Counted from the first letter of the stretch, positions 27,508 to 36,503 are shown. The stretch is 64,000 bases of DNA from Dickeya oryzae (GCF_009372235.1 NZ_SULL01000017.1:116661-180660), one strand, 5' to 3'. Notes: generated from the sequence alone by a model not told the origin. A program made the numbers and translations.

Positions 27508-27530
27508 AGGGTCGGGTTCTCCGGCCCTTC
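27507..27530 (+). terminator. Possible terminator downstream of bamC
   Basis: Stem AAGGGTCGG/CCGGCCCTT with a GTTCT loop, followed by a weak T-rich tail (CTTCATTT), directly after the ERIC element. Confidence 0.5.
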
Positions 27531-27620
27531 TTCATTTAGTCATCAACGTGATGGGTTTATCAACACGTTCAATTAACGGGCCCGGTGCGGGTGGCCCTTA
27601 CTTGTGTGGAGTAATAAAAG

Positions 27621-28334
27621 ATGCAAAAGCTAGCTGAGTTGTATCGCGGAAAAGCGAAAACGGTCTACACCACGGAAGATCCGGATCTGTTGGTGTTGGA
27701 GTTCCGCAATGATACGTCAGCAGGGGATGGTGCTCGCATTGAGCAGTTTGATCGTAAAGGGATGGTGAATAACAAGTTCAACCATTTCATCATGACCAAG
27801 CTGGAAGAAGCTGGGATCCCAACCCAGATGGTGAGCCTGCTGTCGGATACTGAAGTACTGGTGAAGAAGCTGCAAATGGTGCCGGTTGAATGCGTAGTGC
27901 GTAACCGTGCTGCGGGGTCGCTTGTTAAACGTCTGGGTATCACGGAAGGTGAGATTCTCAATCCGCCATTGTTCGACCTGTTCCTGAAAAACGACGCCAT
28001 GCACGACCCGATGGTGAACGAGTCCTACTGCAAGACCTTCGGCTGGGTCAGTGAAGAGAATCTGGCACGTATGAAGGAACTGAGCTACAAAGCCAATGAA
28101 GTACTGAGCAAGCTGTTCGGCGATGCAGGTCTGATCCTGGTGGACTTTAAGCTGGAGTTCGGTCTGTTCAAAGGCGAAGTGGTGCTGGGCGATGAGTTCT
28201 CGCCGGACGGTAGCCGCCTGTGGGATAAAGAAACCCTGAACAAAATGGATAAAGACCGTTTCCGTCAGAGCCTGGGTGGCCTGATTGAAGCCTATGAAGA
28301 AGTCGCACACCGTCTGGGTGTTAAACTGGACTAA
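27621..28334 (+). CDS. purC: SAICAR synthase PurC
   Basis: A 237-residue enzyme joining aspartate to CAIR in purine synthesis. It starts with [16 protein letters not shown]. The conserved [15 protein letters not shown] and LVDFKLEFG segments of the ATP and CAIR sites are intact. Length equals the E. coli enzyme. No clear PurR box is visible in the 113 bases between the ERIC element and the start, in contrast with purMN. Confidence 0.96.
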   Translation: MQKLAELYRGKAKTVYTTEDPDLLVLEFRNDTSAGDGARIEQFDRKGMVNNKFNHFIMTKLEEAGIPTQMVSLLSDTEVLVKKLQMVPVECVVRNRAAGSLVKRLGITEGEILNPPLFDLFLKNDAMHDPMVNESYCKTFGWVSEENLARMKELSYKANEVLSKLFGDAGLILVDFKLEFGLFKGEVVLGDEFSPDGSRLWDKETLNKMDKDRFRQSLGGLIEAYEEVAHRLGVKLD

Positions 28335-28636
28335 CTGCGCAATCGTTTACGTTCTGGCAGGCGGCTGTGGTTTCCGGTTGCCAGAACGGGACAGCTGTTT
28401 ACCTGATACCTGTTAATCTGCCAAAGGTCTGTCTGGTAGCGATTTGTCTGACAAGTCGGTGCCTGTCAGCCCGTTGCCGGATACTGCCTGACGTAGGTCT
28501 CTCTGATGCCTCTTCGCGGCTGGCCTCCTGCTGCGTGGCACTCTTCATATTGCTTTAGTGAATCATGCTGCCTGTGTGAAATGAGTGCTATTATTCTCCG
28601 CCTGTGTGTCGACTGATTCCGGCAAGGATATGTTTT
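28335..28636. other. purC-yeaL intergenic region with hairpin
   Basis: Holds a perfect 10-bp stem (28350-28359 with 28379-28388, CGTTCTGGCA/TGCCAGAACG) just after purC, which lacks a T-tract, and a -10-like TATTAT at 28589-28594 before yeaL. No gene is supported here, although E. coli has ypfJ beyond purC. Confidence 0.6.
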
Positions 28637-29089
28637 ATGGCCTTTTTTGACCCAACGTTACTTATCTTACTGGCATTGGCTGCCCTCGGTATTATCAGCC
28701 AGAACATGACGGTTACCCTGGCTATTTTGTTTTTGGTGGTGGTGCGTATTACGCCGCTGAATCACTATTTCCCGTGGGTGGAAAAATATGGCCTGTCATT
28801 TGGGGTGCTGGTACTCACCATCGGTGTGATGGCACCGATTGCCAGCGGCAAAATTTCTGCCGGTGATGTGTTCGCTTCGTTTTTACACTGGAAATCGTTA
28901 CTGGCGGTGGCCATCGGTGTTGCAGTGTCCTGGCTCGGTGGGCGAGGCGTTACACTGATGAGTAACCAACCCTCGGTTGTGGCCGGTTTGCTGGTGGGTA
29001 CCGTGATGGGGGTGGCGCTATTTCGTGGTGTGCCAGTGGGGCCACTGATTGCAGCGGGATTGCTCTCGTTACTGATCGGCAAAGGCTAA
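28637..29089 (+). CDS. yeaL: DUF441 membrane protein YeaL
   Basis: A 150-residue inner-membrane protein with four or five hydrophobic segments and the conserved [11 protein letters not shown] and [21 protein letters not shown] motifs of the YeaL (UPF0756) family. Function is unknown. ATG 28637 follows AAGGA and gives the standard N-terminus. In E. coli yeaL is at a different place; here it sits between purC and tmcA. Confidence 0.9.
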   Translation: MAFFDPTLLILLALAALGIISQNMTVTLAILFLVVVRITPLNHYFPWVEKYGLSFGVLVLTIGVMAPIASGKISAGDVFASFLHWKSLLAVAIGVAVSWLGGRGVTLMSNQPSVVAGLLVGTVMGVALFRGVPVGPLIAAGLLSLLIGKG

Positions 29090-29108
29090 GTGTGCTTTGG
29101 GGAGTGCC

Positions 29109-31127
29109 GTGGAATCTTTCGTTGTCAGCCAGCATTATCAGCAGCGCTGTGGCATTCGTCGCCTGCTGGTGTTAAGCGGCCAGCCTGACTGGTGCGGCGA
29201 GCAGGCGGTACGTTTGAGCGCTCTGCTGCCTGGCGACTGGTTGTGGGTCGGCACATCGGCACCGCAGCACATGACCCCTTTAGCGCCTTCGCGCGTGCGT
29301 GGAGTGTTAGGGCAGGAGTATCTGCACGCGGTGTTTGATGCCAGAGAAGGCTTCGATGCACAAGCGCTGGCGATGTTGGCTGGGGCGCTCAAGGCTGGTA
29401 GTTGGCTCGTGTTATTGGTTCCCGAGTGGGCGTCGTGGCCTGATAGCCCGGATGCCGATAGCCTGCGCTGGAGTGAACAACCACAGCCGATTGCCACGCC
29501 TCGTTTTATCCGACATGTGCAGCGCCAACTGTTGGCGGATGAAGAGGTCGTGGTATGGCACCAGCAAGACGCCGAACCGGTAATTTCTCCCCCTGCTCGT
29601 CGCCCGGATTGGTTGCCTGCTACCGGTGAGCCGACATCTTGCCAATCTCGCATCGTGCAGCAACTGCGGCATACCACGTGTGCCGTGTCGGTGATTACCG
29701 CACCGCGTGGGCGTGGCAAATCAACGCTGTCCGGTATGCTGGCGAGCCAGTGTCAGGGGGGATGTTGGGTAACGGCACCGTCACGCGCTGCCGGCGAGAT
29801 TCTGTTACGACAAGCCGGGGAGGCAGCAACATTTTGGGCACCGGACGCCCTGTTGGCGTTCTGTCAGCAGCACGGTACACCACCGGTAGACTGGCTGTTG
29901 ATTGATGAAGCCGCCGCTATCCCTACGTCGCTATTGCGCTCGTTATTGCCGTTTTTCCGTCGGGTGGTGATGACAACCACGGTTCAAGGCTATGAGGGGA
30001 CTGGACGTGGTTTTCTGCTTAAATTTTGTGCCTCATTGCCGGACTGGCAGGCTATCGAACTGACTGAGCCACTACGTTGGGCGCAACACGATCCGCTGGA
30101 GCACATTGTGGACCGCATGATGTTGTTTGATGCCGAAAAACAGGTACCGGAACGACTTGATGCTCCCCCTGTTATTCGCCCGGAGCGGCAGGATGACTGG
30201 CTGAGCCAGCCCGAACGCCTGGAAGGTTGCTATGGATTGCTCTGTAGCGCCCATTACCGTACTTCTGCGCTGGATTTACGCCGCTTGATGGATGCCCCCG
30301 GTATGTATGTTGCCAGCGCTTGTGTCGACGAAAAGATTGGCGGGGTTATCTGGCTGGTGGATGAAGGGGGATTGTCGGCGACACTGGCGCAGGAGGTGTG
30401 GGCCGGACGCCGTCGCCCAAGCGGAAATTTGGTAGCGCAGTCGTTGGCCGCACACGCTAATCAATGGCAGGCACCGGTGTTACGATCGCGTCGTATCAGT
30501 CGTATCGCTGTGCTAGCCGCCCATCGAGGTCAGGGAATCGGTCTGGCACTGGTGCGAGATCAACAGCAACGGGCTCAACAGGCGCAACTGGATTTTCTGT
30601 CTGTCAGTTTCGGTTTTCAGCCCGATTTGTGGCAATTCTGGCAACGTTGTGGGTTCCGGTTGGTACGTATCGGTAGTCATGTTGAGGCCAGCAGTGGGTG
30701 CTATAGCGCGATGGCACTGTTCCCGCTCAGTGAAGCGGGGGAGGCGTTGACCGCTTTAGCACACCATGAATTACGTCGGGATTGGTTTTGGCTGCGGCGC
30801 GATATTCCGTTGACGCTGGATTTGCCACTGGAGACAGAACAGACATTCACGGTTGATGACTGGCGTAATCTGGCGGGGTTTGCTCTGGCTTACCGTCCGC
30901 CGGAAGCCTGTCAGGGATCGTTGTCACGTTTGGTACTCCACTCGCCGATGGCATTGGAGGCCTTAAGGCTGTGGCTTGAGCAAGGGAGAAGCGTGGCGGA
31001 GTGCGTTCAGCAGCTTCAACTGACGGGTAAAAAGGCGTTGGTTCAGCGCTGGCGTACCGAAACGGTTCAGGCGTTGCAGCATTTGGATGCCGCACAATGG
31101 CAACGCTGGCATGACATTATCCTATAG
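29109..31127 (+). CDS. tmcA: tRNA(Met) cytidine acetyltransferase TmcA
   Basis: A 672-residue enzyme that makes N4-acetylcytidine at the wobble base of elongator tRNA-Met. An N-terminal domain (about 1-170) precedes an RNA-helicase-like ATPase module with Walker A APRGRGKST and Walker B LLIDEAAAIP. The GNAT domain has RISRIAVLAAHRGQGIG, and a C-terminal tail closes the protein. GTG 29109 is preferred because GGGGAG lies four bases upstream; a TTG at 29097 is in frame. Its substrate tRNA type is encoded at the far right edge of the window. Confidence 0.94.
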   Translation: MESFVVSQHYQQRCGIRRLLVLSGQPDWCGEQAVRLSALLPGDWLWVGTSAPQHMTPLAPSRVRGVLGQEYLHAVFDAREGFDAQALAMLAGALKAGSWLVLLVPEWASWPDSPDADSLRWSEQPQPIATPRFIRHVQRQLLADEEVVVWHQQDAEPVISPPARRPDWLPATGEPTSCQSRIVQQLRHTTCAVSVITAPRGRGKSTLSGMLASQCQGGCWVTAPSRAAGEILLRQAGEAATFWAPDALLAFCQQHGTPPVDWLLIDEAAAIPTSLLRSLLPFFRRVVMTTTVQGYEGTGRGFLLKFCASLPDWQAIELTEPLRWAQHDPLEHIVDRMMLFDAEKQVPERLDAPPVIRPERQDDWLSQPERLEGCYGLLCSAHYRTSALDLRRLMDAPGMYVASACVDEKIGGVIWLVDEGGLSATLAQEVWAGRRRPSGNLVAQSLAAHANQWQAPVLRSRRISRIAVLAAHRGQGIGLALVRDQQQRAQQAQLDFLSVSFGFQPDLWQFWQRCGFRLVRIGSHVEASSGCYSAMALFPLSEAGEALTALAHHELRRDWFWLRRDIPLTLDLPLETEQTFTVDDWRNLAGFALAYRPPEACQGSLSRLVLHSPMALEALRLWLEQGRSVAECVQQLQLTGKKALVQRWRTETVQALQHLDAAQWQRWHDIIL

Positions 31128-31365
31128 CGAAATAAGTGGTTTTATTCCTCAGATTTATTTCAAGTGGTAACGATCACAATTTTGCAACTAAAACTGTGAG
31201 ATGACCTGCTGATTTCCCCCGTTCATATACACTGATCCTGATACAGGATAATGGAATAACTTGTTCAATAAACCTCAATATTGACCCGCCATCGAGGGGC
31301 GTATAGTGACCGCTGAATATTTTACATAGTCGGTTCCCCCAGAAGAGAACCGCAGGAGAGGCGAT

Positions 31366-32052
31366 ATGAAGCATGACTATTTTGTGGTGCAACAGCCACC
31401 TTCACCTAAGCAGTTGTTTTTACTATTTCACGGCGTAGGCGACAACCCGGTTTCTATGGGACAGATTGGCCGTTATTTTGCCAATGCATTTCCCATGGCG
31501 CAGGTCATCAGTGTGGGGGGCCCGGAAGCGATTGGCTTGGGCGAAGGACGCCAGTGGTTTTCGGTTCAGGGGGTAACGGAAGATAACCGTGCCCGCCGCG
31601 TGAATGCCGTTATGCCGCGTTTTATCGATACGGTTCGCTATTGGCAGGCATCCACGGGAATCGATTATTCCCACACGGCGTTGATTGGTTTCTCTCAGGG
31701 CTCAATCATGATCCTGGAAGCGCTGAAAGCAGAGAAGAATCTGGCTGGGCGGGTTGTGGCATTCAGTGGCCGTTTTGCCACGCTGCCTGACCAGCCGATG
31801 TATGATGTTGTGGTCCATCTGGTTCATGGTGAGGAAGACTCGGTGATTACCGTGGATCATGCCCGGCAGGCAGCACAGAGTTTGCGCGCTCAGGGATCGG
31901 ATTTTACGTTGGATCTGGTGCCGCAACTCGGGCACGCCATTGATGGCCGCATGATGGAATACGCGCTGGACCGACTGCATCACTATATTCCTAAACGTTT
32001 CTGGGATGAGGCGGTGATGGGGGAACGCGGTGAGCTGGTGGCATTTCGCTAA
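31366..32052 (+). CDS. ypfH: Alpha/beta-hydrolase esterase YpfH
   Basis: A 228-residue carboxylesterase of the phospholipase/carboxylesterase family. The nucleophile motif GFSQG has Ser110, with Asp158 (GEEDSV) and His190 (LGHAID) completing the triad. E. coli YpfH hydrolyses short acyl esters; its physiological substrate is unknown. The 238-base gap after tmcA holds a TTGACC (31281) and a TATAGT (31302) with only 15 bases between them, a weak promoter candidate. The gene order tmcA-ypfH is conserved. Confidence 0.92.
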   Translation: MKHDYFVVQQPPSPKQLFLLFHGVGDNPVSMGQIGRYFANAFPMAQVISVGGPEAIGLGEGRQWFSVQGVTEDNRARRVNAVMPRFIDTVRYWQASTGIDYSHTALIGFSQGSIMILEALKAEKNLAGRVVAFSGRFATLPDQPMYDVVVHLVHGEEDSVITVDHARQAAQSLRAQGSDFTLDLVPQLGHAIDGRMMEYALDRLHHYIPKRFWDEAVMGERGELVAFR

Positions 32053-32114
32053 CTGACCGATGGCGGGGTTCGTGTTATAAGCCACGTATTTTACGCTATA
32101 TATTTTAAGCGAGA

Positions 32115-32150
32115 AATGCGGTAGAAACCGCCAATGCGGCAGAAACCGCC
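32115..32150. repeat. Two tandem 18-bp units, each a mini-hairpin
   Basis: AATGCGGTAGAAACCGCC repeated with one change (T to C). Each unit folds as GCGG(T/C)-AGAA-ACCGC. It lies after ypfH and before the terminator at 32162. Confidence 0.85.
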
Positions 32151-32161
32151 CATCAATAAAC

Positions 32162-32188
32162 AGGCCGGGCCACATAGTGACCCGGCCT
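32162..32188. terminator. Bidirectional hairpin between ypfH and ypfN
   Basis: Eight-bp GC-rich stem AGGCCGGG/CCCGGCCT between convergent genes. Tails are only moderately T-rich, so efficiency is uncertain. Confidence 0.6.
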
Positions 32189-32208
32189 TATCATGTTCAG
32201 TGTATGTT

Positions 32209-32397
32209 TCAGGGTTTTTTCTGTGGCCAGTCGTCTTCGTCGTCCCACTGTGCGTTGTTATCGCGGTGCGGCGGCAAAGGCGGTTTGTTATTCAAAAAGC
32301 GTTTATGGTCAAGGCGACGTAGCTCTTTGATACCGTTGACCAGCATTCCCACTAGCACCAGCAGTATCACCCACCAGTAATCAGCCAGCCATCCCAT
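32209..32397 (-). CDS. ypfN: Small membrane protein YpfN (UPF0370)
   Basis: A 62-residue protein with one N-terminal transmembrane helix ([19 protein letters not shown]) and a charged tail containing RLDHKRFL and LPPHRD followed by WDDEDDWPQ. This pattern matches E. coli YpfN (66 residues) throughout. Function is unknown. It is on the strand of the M15 peptidase and dapE, downstream of them. Confidence 0.9.
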   Translation of the reverse strand: MGWLADYWWVILLVLVGMLVNGIKELRRLDHKRFLNNKPPLPPHRDNNAQWDDEDDWPQKKP

Positions 32398-32520
32398 GGT
32401 TGTTCCTCGTTATTTTAGCGAATCTTCTCGTATACGCCTTATTGTAGCGGGTAAGCCGCCATTATTTCAGGCCGTCAGTATCACAGACCTGCATGCAGCA
32501 GATAAGCGGATACGCTGTCT

Positions 32521-32552
32521 ATCAACCGATATATTGATCAACCGATATATTG
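32521..32552. repeat. Perfect 16-bp tandem duplication over the M15 peptidase stop codon
   Basis: ATCAACCGATATATTG occurs twice head to tail. Read on the minus strand the unit is CAA-TAT-ATC-GGT-TGA-T, which is the last four codons and stop of the M15 peptidase gene (stop 32538-32540). The second copy is untranslated. Confidence 0.95.
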
Positions 32553-33221
32553 TGTATCAACAGACAGTATAAAGCGCTGAAACAGGCTCGGTAGATTGGG
32601 TTCCAGCCACTCCCGCCCGGCAATGTCTTCGCCTTGCCAGGCGTATAAAATGCACTCAGGCGTTAGCTGTGACTGAGCAACCTGAGCCAGAGGTGCGTAG
32701 CTGATATGCCAGGGTTCTATCGCGACCCCACCGTTATCCTGGGCGAATGGCCGGTAAAAACCGAAGCGGGCCATATGGCCGGTGAGCCAGTCGTTCAGAC
32801 CGGAAAAATAGCCACCTGACTGGTATTCCCAGGGTTCCAGTTGCAATTTCTGGCCAGCGGGTAATAAGTCTGGGTCGTAAACATCCAGATCACTGCCCCA
32901 ATGATGACGGCTGCCGCCGGGCAATGCAGACCAACGCAGAATAGCCTCACAACGCGCGCCTTCCTCCAGTGTGAGTGCATCGATCGGCTGGCAGTGGTGG
33001 TCCAGCAGCGGGCGCTGACCGGTAAACTTGCCATTCCAGATCTGGCGCTGGCGGTCAAAATCGCGAAATGTGCTGGCTGGTTGTAAATTGAATCCATCTT
33101 GTCGCGCCGCCTGCTGCATGGCAGTAAACGCCGCGACCGCTTCACGCTGCAAACGATGTGAACCGCTCAACGTCACCAGATGGCGGTCGCTTTTGCCAGT
33201 CAGGCAGGCGGGGGACATCAT
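32538..33221 (-). CDS. M15-family metallopeptidase (VanY-like DD-/LD-carboxypeptidase)
   Basis: A 227-residue protein with the zinc peptidase motifs of the VanY/DacB M15 family. [10 protein letters not shown] (104-113) gives His106 and Asp113, and EPWH (169-172) gives the catalytic Glu169 and zinc His172. The Ala usual before the Asp in S-x-H-x-x-G-x-A-x-D is Asp111. It probably trims peptidoglycan stem peptides. No signal peptide is evident. ATG 33221 overlaps the dapE stop (ATGA), so it is translationally coupled to dapE; a longer start at 33290 inside dapE is unlikely. It is absent from this position in E. coli. The gene end carries a 16-bp duplication. Confidence 0.85.
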   Translation of the reverse strand: MMSPACLTGKSDRHLVTLSGSHRLQREAVAAFTAMQQAARQDGFNLQPASTFRDFDRQRQIWNGKFTGQRPLLDHHCQPIDALTLEEGARCEAILRWSALPGGSRHHWGSDLDVYDPDLLPAGQKLQLEPWEYQSGGYFSGLNDWLTGHMARFGFYRPFAQDNGGVAIEPWHISYAPLAQVAQSQLTPECILYAWQGEDIAGREWLEPNLPSLFQRFILSVDTQYIG

Positions 33222-34345
33222 GCGATCAATTGCTCCATAATACGTTGATACATGCGGCTGAGCAGTTGCAGGTCGGCAGCGCTGACGCATTCGTTCACTT
33301 TATGGATGGTGGCGTTGACCGGACCCAATTCGACAACCTGCGCACCCATACGGGCAATAAAGCGACCGTCTGACGTACCGCCGGTAGTCAGCAGTTGCGG
33401 CGTGATTTCACTGTAATGCTCCACGGCGTTGACGACGGCATCGACCAGTTCGCCGCGTCCGGTCAGGAATGGATGACCAGACAACTGCCATTCCAGTGTG
33501 TAATTAAGTTGGTGGCTGTCCAGCAGCGCCTTGACCCGCTCTTTAATCAGTTCATCGGTCAATTCAGTGCTAAAGCGGAAATTGAACTGGACGAACAGTT
33601 CGCCGGGGATAACGTTATTGCTACCGGTACCAGCGTTGATATTGGCTATCTGCATGCTGGTGGGTGGGAAAAACTCATTGCCCTGATCCCAGACGGTCTC
33701 CACCAGTTCATTGAGCGCAGACATCGCCCGATGCACCGGGTTATCCGCCAGATGTGGGTAGGCAACGTGCCCCTGAACGCCATGAACCCGTAGATTGGCG
33801 GTGATGGAGCCGCGTCGGCCATTTTTCACCACATCGCCAACACGTTCGGTACTGGATGGCTCTCCGACCAGGCAATAGTCCAACCGTTCCTGGCGTGCCA
33901 TCAATGCTTCGACCACCTTGACGGTACCGTTAACGGCACTGGCTTCTTCGTCAGAGGTGATGAGAAACGCCAGACGCCCCTGATGATTAGGATGCGCTGC
34001 GACAAAACGTTCTGCCGCCACAACCATGGCGGCCAGCGAGCCTTTCATGTCTGCCGCACCGCGCCCAAACAACATGCCATCGCGAATAGTGGGTTCAAAC
34101 GGTGGGGTCTGCCACTGGCTTTGGTTGCCAACCGGTACCACATCGGTGTGACCGGCAAATGCCAGAGTCTTTCCCTGGCCTCGCCAGGCCCAGAAGTTCT
34201 GGGTATCACCGAAGTCCATCGCTTCAATAACAAAGCCGATAGCTTTCAGACGCTCAATCATCAGTGCCTGACAGCCCGCGTCATCCGGGCTGAGGGACGG
34301 GCGTTTAATGAGTTGCTGGGCCAGTTCAATTACCGGGCAAGACAT
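33218..34345 (-). CDS. dapE: N-succinyl-diaminopimelate desuccinylase
   Basis: A 375-residue di-zinc M20 hydrolase converting succinyl-LL-DAP to LL-DAP for lysine and cell-wall synthesis. Metal-site motifs are [25 protein letters not shown] and the C-terminal [12 protein letters not shown]. The [12 protein letters not shown] start matches E. coli; an upstream in-frame start at 34414 is inside yffB. It overlaps yffB by 20 bases and the M15 gene by 4, a compact operon. Confidence 0.96.
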   Translation of the reverse strand: MSCPVIELAQQLIKRPSLSPDDAGCQALMIERLKAIGFVIEAMDFGDTQNFWAWRGQGKTLAFAGHTDVVPVGNQSQWQTPPFEPTIRDGMLFGRGAADMKGSLAAMVVAAERFVAAHPNHQGRLAFLITSDEEASAVNGTVKVVEALMARQERLDYCLVGEPSSTERVGDVVKNGRRGSITANLRVHGVQGHVAYPHLADNPVHRAMSALNELVETVWDQGNEFFPPTSMQIANINAGTGSNNVIPGELFVQFNFRFSTELTDELIKERVKALLDSHQLNYTLEWQLSGHPFLTGRGELVDAVVNAVEHYSEITPQLLTTGGTSDGRFIARMGAQVVELGPVNATIHKVNECVSAADLQLLSRMYQRIMEQLIA

Positions 34346-34709
34346 GTGCGGTATTCTCCGTAAAAAAGTGCTGATAGCTGTCGTCACTAAAACCAAGCAG
34401 GGTTTTCCCATCATCGGTTATCAGTAACGGGCGTTTTATCAACGCCGGTTGCTCCAGCATAACAGCTTTTGCCGCCACATCGTTGTTGATGCTGTTGCGA
34501 TAGGCTTCGTCCAGCTTACGCCAGGTGGTGCCGCGGGTGTTGAGCAACGGCTGCCAGCCGATGTCATCTATAAATGATTGCAGACGCTCTGCGGTTAATC
34601 CGTCTGCCCGGTAGTCGTGGAAGCGATAGTCGATACGATGCTCTTCCAGCCAGCGACGGGCCTTCTTTATGGTGTCGCAGTTCTTGATTCCATACAGGGT
34701 GATAGCCAT
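34326..34709 (-). CDS. yffB: ArsC/Spx-family protein YffB
   Basis: A 127-residue thioredoxin-fold protein of the Spx/MgsR/YffB group, with Cys11 in [11 protein letters not shown] but no CxxC. E. coli YffB binds glutathione; an in vivo role is unknown. It is immediately upstream of dapE and overlaps it by 20 bases, as in many enterobacteria. Confidence 0.9.
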   Translation of the reverse strand: MAITLYGIKNCDTIKKARRWLEEHRIDYRFHDYRADGLTAERLQSFIDDIGWQPLLNTRGTTWRKLDEAYRNSINNDVAAKAVMLEQPALIKRPLLITDDGKTLLGFSDDSYQHFFTENTAHVLPGN

Positions 34710-34894
34710 ATATTTAAAACTCGTTATTTTTCATGTTATAAGGCGAAAAAGCATACCGTATAACGATGAAATACGGCAGAGTATTAAAATTATCTTAAGA
34801 AATCATAGGGTTGGAATTAACGAAAAGTTGTGGAAATGCGAAAGAGAGCACATTTCTGCGCCCCAAAGTCTTTATCTTGGTCAAAAAAGAAGCG

Positions 34895-34900
34895 TATAAT
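34895..34900 (+). promoter_or_regulatory. -10 element of ypfM
   Basis: TATAAT preceded by AGCG, 39 bases upstream of the ypfM start. The -35 region is poor. Confidence 0.5.
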
Positions 34901-34938
34901 AACCCTGTAAGACCACAAAGCCTTAAGGAGCTACCAAC

Positions 34939-34998
34939 ATGATCGAAATCGAACTCAACAACTGGAAAAGCTTCATCGACGCAATGCTGCGTAAGTAA
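34939..34998 (+). CDS. ypfM: 19-residue small protein YpfM
   Basis: A 19-codon frame starting MIEIELNNW and ending AMLRK. Same length and same ending as the E. coli small protein YpfM, with the pattern E-L-x-N-W-K-x-F-I conserved. AAGGAG lies eight bases upstream, and a -10 and a terminator flank it. Its size and charge suggest a short amphipathic helix. Function is unknown. In E. coli it lies beside acrD, which is missing here. Confidence 0.9.
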   Translation: MIEIELNNWKSFIDAMLRK

Positions 34999-35071
34999 TT
35001 GCTGATGTATTTAGACTAGTACAATTTTATTTACTGTCATTAGTTACCAGGACCCATATTGAGTGTCACCA

Positions 35072-35102
35072 AAGCAGCAACCCACGGGTTGCTGCTTTTT
35101 TT
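35072..35102 (+). terminator. Terminator after ypfM
   Basis: Stem AAGCAGCAACC/GGTTGCTGCTT with a CACG loop, followed by T-rich sequence. It makes a transcript of about 200 bases for ypfM. Confidence 0.92.
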
Positions 35103-35725
35103 ATGTGACTGACAGCGCTTTTAATGAACTGATTTATAAAAATTAATTTTCGCTTAAGGTGGTTGTGTTATCCATAAACTCCCCCGTTTTACCCCATTTT
35201 TCTCTTTTCATTTTTGTGATCTATGTCGCTAATTTTCGCTCATGTTTTTCAGATTTCTGCCGCCGGAGAGGAAGGGGAAATGAGGAAGCCTGAGTAAATA
35301 AAAGAGGCTATTATTTGCATTTGTCGTTACCCATGTCGGCGGGCCATGTCGATCGAGGATTCAGGTGGTAAAGACATAAGGTGATAACGACATCCGCTGG
35401 CAAAGATGGATGAGTTGGGTGACGCCGGAGTAGTAGTCAATGTGATCCCCGGTTCAGGCCACCGACATCTCAGTTTATCGCCCCGGTGTTTGCGATGACT
35501 GCGGTGCCAGTAAAATGTACGAATAAAAAGAGAGTGGTCACCCACGCATAAGATGCCAGATAATGCCGATGCGGCTGGTAAATCTGTGGGATGAATGGTG
35601 TCAGTTCGCTTTTTTATCATGTTTTATCACTTTTTGGTGATGTTCGGCTGGACAAATGCGCCGCTACTTGCTGTACTGTATTTGACACAGATTTTGTGTC
35701 GTTCATTCATGTAAAGGTAAGTTTG
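35103..35725. other. Long region without a supported gene, including cspE leader
   Basis: The first 230 bases are AT-rich. The middle (about 35340-35590) is more balanced and contains only broken frames; one short stretch reads VYRPGVCDDCGA (about 35473-35508), a zinc-ribbon-like remnant too short to assign. The last 100 bases form the likely cspE leader, with two hairpins (ATCAC/GTGAT at 35625-35640; GACACA/TGTGTC at 35684-35700). This is also the seam between two blocks that are far apart in E. coli. Confidence 0.6.
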
Positions 35726-35935
35726 ATGTCTAAGATTAAAGGTAGCGTTAAGTGGTTTAATGAGTCCAAAGGATTCGGTTTCATTACTCCGGAAGATGGC
35801 AGCAAGGACGTATTCGTTCACTTTTCTGCTATCCAGAGCAACGGTTTCAAAACCCTGGCTGAAGGTCAGCGCGTAGAGTTTGAAATCACCAGCGGCGCTA
35901 AAGGACCTTCTGCTGCTAACGTTATCGCTATTTAA
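35726..35935 (+). CDS. cspE: Cold-shock-family RNA chaperone CspE
   Basis: A 69-residue CSD protein with RNP1 KGFGFI (15-20) and RNP2 VFVHF (29-33). The sequence is nearly identical to E. coli CspE, a constitutively made nucleic-acid melting and antitermination protein. Start ATG 35726 follows AAAGGTAAG; upstream in-frame codons are not part of the protein. It is followed by a strong terminator and the convergent crcB, as in E. coli. Confidence 0.95.
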   Translation: MSKIKGSVKWFNESKGFGFITPEDGSKDVFVHFSAIQSNGFKTLAEGQRVEFEITSGAKGPSAANVIAI

Positions 35936-35951
35936 TTATACCGATTTCCTG

Positions 35952-35983
35952 AAAAACCCGCCTGATGGCGGGTTTTTATTTTG
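35952..35983. terminator. Bidirectional terminator between cspE and crcB
   Basis: Stem AAAAACCCGCC/GGCGGGTTTTT (35952-35962 with 35967-35977). A/T runs on both sides serve both strands. Confidence 0.92.
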
Positions 35984-35999
35984 TATTTTACCCATTCTC

Positions 36000-36383
36000 T
36001 TAATGGGTACTCAGCCAGCCCATCAGCGCAAATGCCAGTGCCGTCATCATCAGTGAACCAAGTAAATTAAGCAGCAGATTGAACAACGCCGCAGTCCATT
36101 CACCGCTCTGCAGTAAGGTCACCATTTCGTAGGAAAAGGTGGAAAACGTTGTCAGCCCACCGCAGAAACCGGTTGTGAGCAACAGTTTCCAGTGTGGCGG
36201 AAGGTCAGGCTGGCGGATGAAATAGCTCATGCAGGCACCGATAATGAAGGCTCCTGACAGGTTTGCCAGCAGCGTGCCCGCCGGAATCTGGGGAAACAGG
36301 CTGTTAAAACGCACACTCAATTGCCAGCGTGCAACGCTGCCCAATCCGCCGCCAAGAAAAATAGCAAGTAACGTACTGTACAT
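36000..36383 (-). CDS. crcB: Fluoride exporter CrcB (Fluc)
   Basis: A 127-residue four-helix membrane protein forming a dual-topology dimeric fluoride channel. [10 protein letters not shown] in helix 1 and [17 protein letters not shown] in helix 3, with the Phe-box residues, are intact. ATG 36383 follows AAGG; a GTG at 36389 overlaps that site. A fluoride riboswitch precedes it, so the gene should be induced by fluoride. Confidence 0.95.
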   Translation of the reverse strand: MYSTLLAIFLGGGLGSVARWQLSVRFNSLFPQIPAGTLLANLSGAFIIGACMSYFIRQPDLPPHWKLLLTTGFCGGLTTFSTFSYEMVTLLQSGEWTAALFNLLLNLLGSLMMTALAFALMGWLSTH

Positions 36384-36451
36384 AGTCACCTTTTCGTTCA
36401 GGGGTAAGTTAGACTACTCTCGAAAGGGCACGAGTGATGCCGATTGAGGGA

Positions 36452-36503
36452 CGCGTAGACATCATCAGCCGGAAAGGCGTTTATGGAGGAATGTCATCTC
36501 CGT
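36452..36503 (-). promoter_or_regulatory. Fluoride (crcB) riboswitch
   Basis: The minus strand starts GGAGAUGACAUUCCUCC and continues AUAAACGCC, UUUCC, GGCUGAUGAUGUCUACG. Three pairings of the known aptamer are visible: GGAG (36501-36498) with CUCC (36488-36485), GCC (36478-36476) with GGC (36470-36468), and the pseudoknot GACAU (36495-36491) with AUGUC (36462-36458). The conserved AAC, CUGAUG and CUACG blocks are present. The expression platform lies in the following 68 bases before crcB. Confidence 0.93.

Noticed and set aside
27541..27620. A PurR box upstream of purC
   Set aside because: No 16-base palindrome resembling the purM box could be found between the ERIC element and purC.
35327..35620. 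A 97-codon minus-strand frame upstream of cspE
   Set aside because: No recognisable domain, odd composition and no Shine-Dalgarno sequence; treated as part of a non-coding or decayed region.
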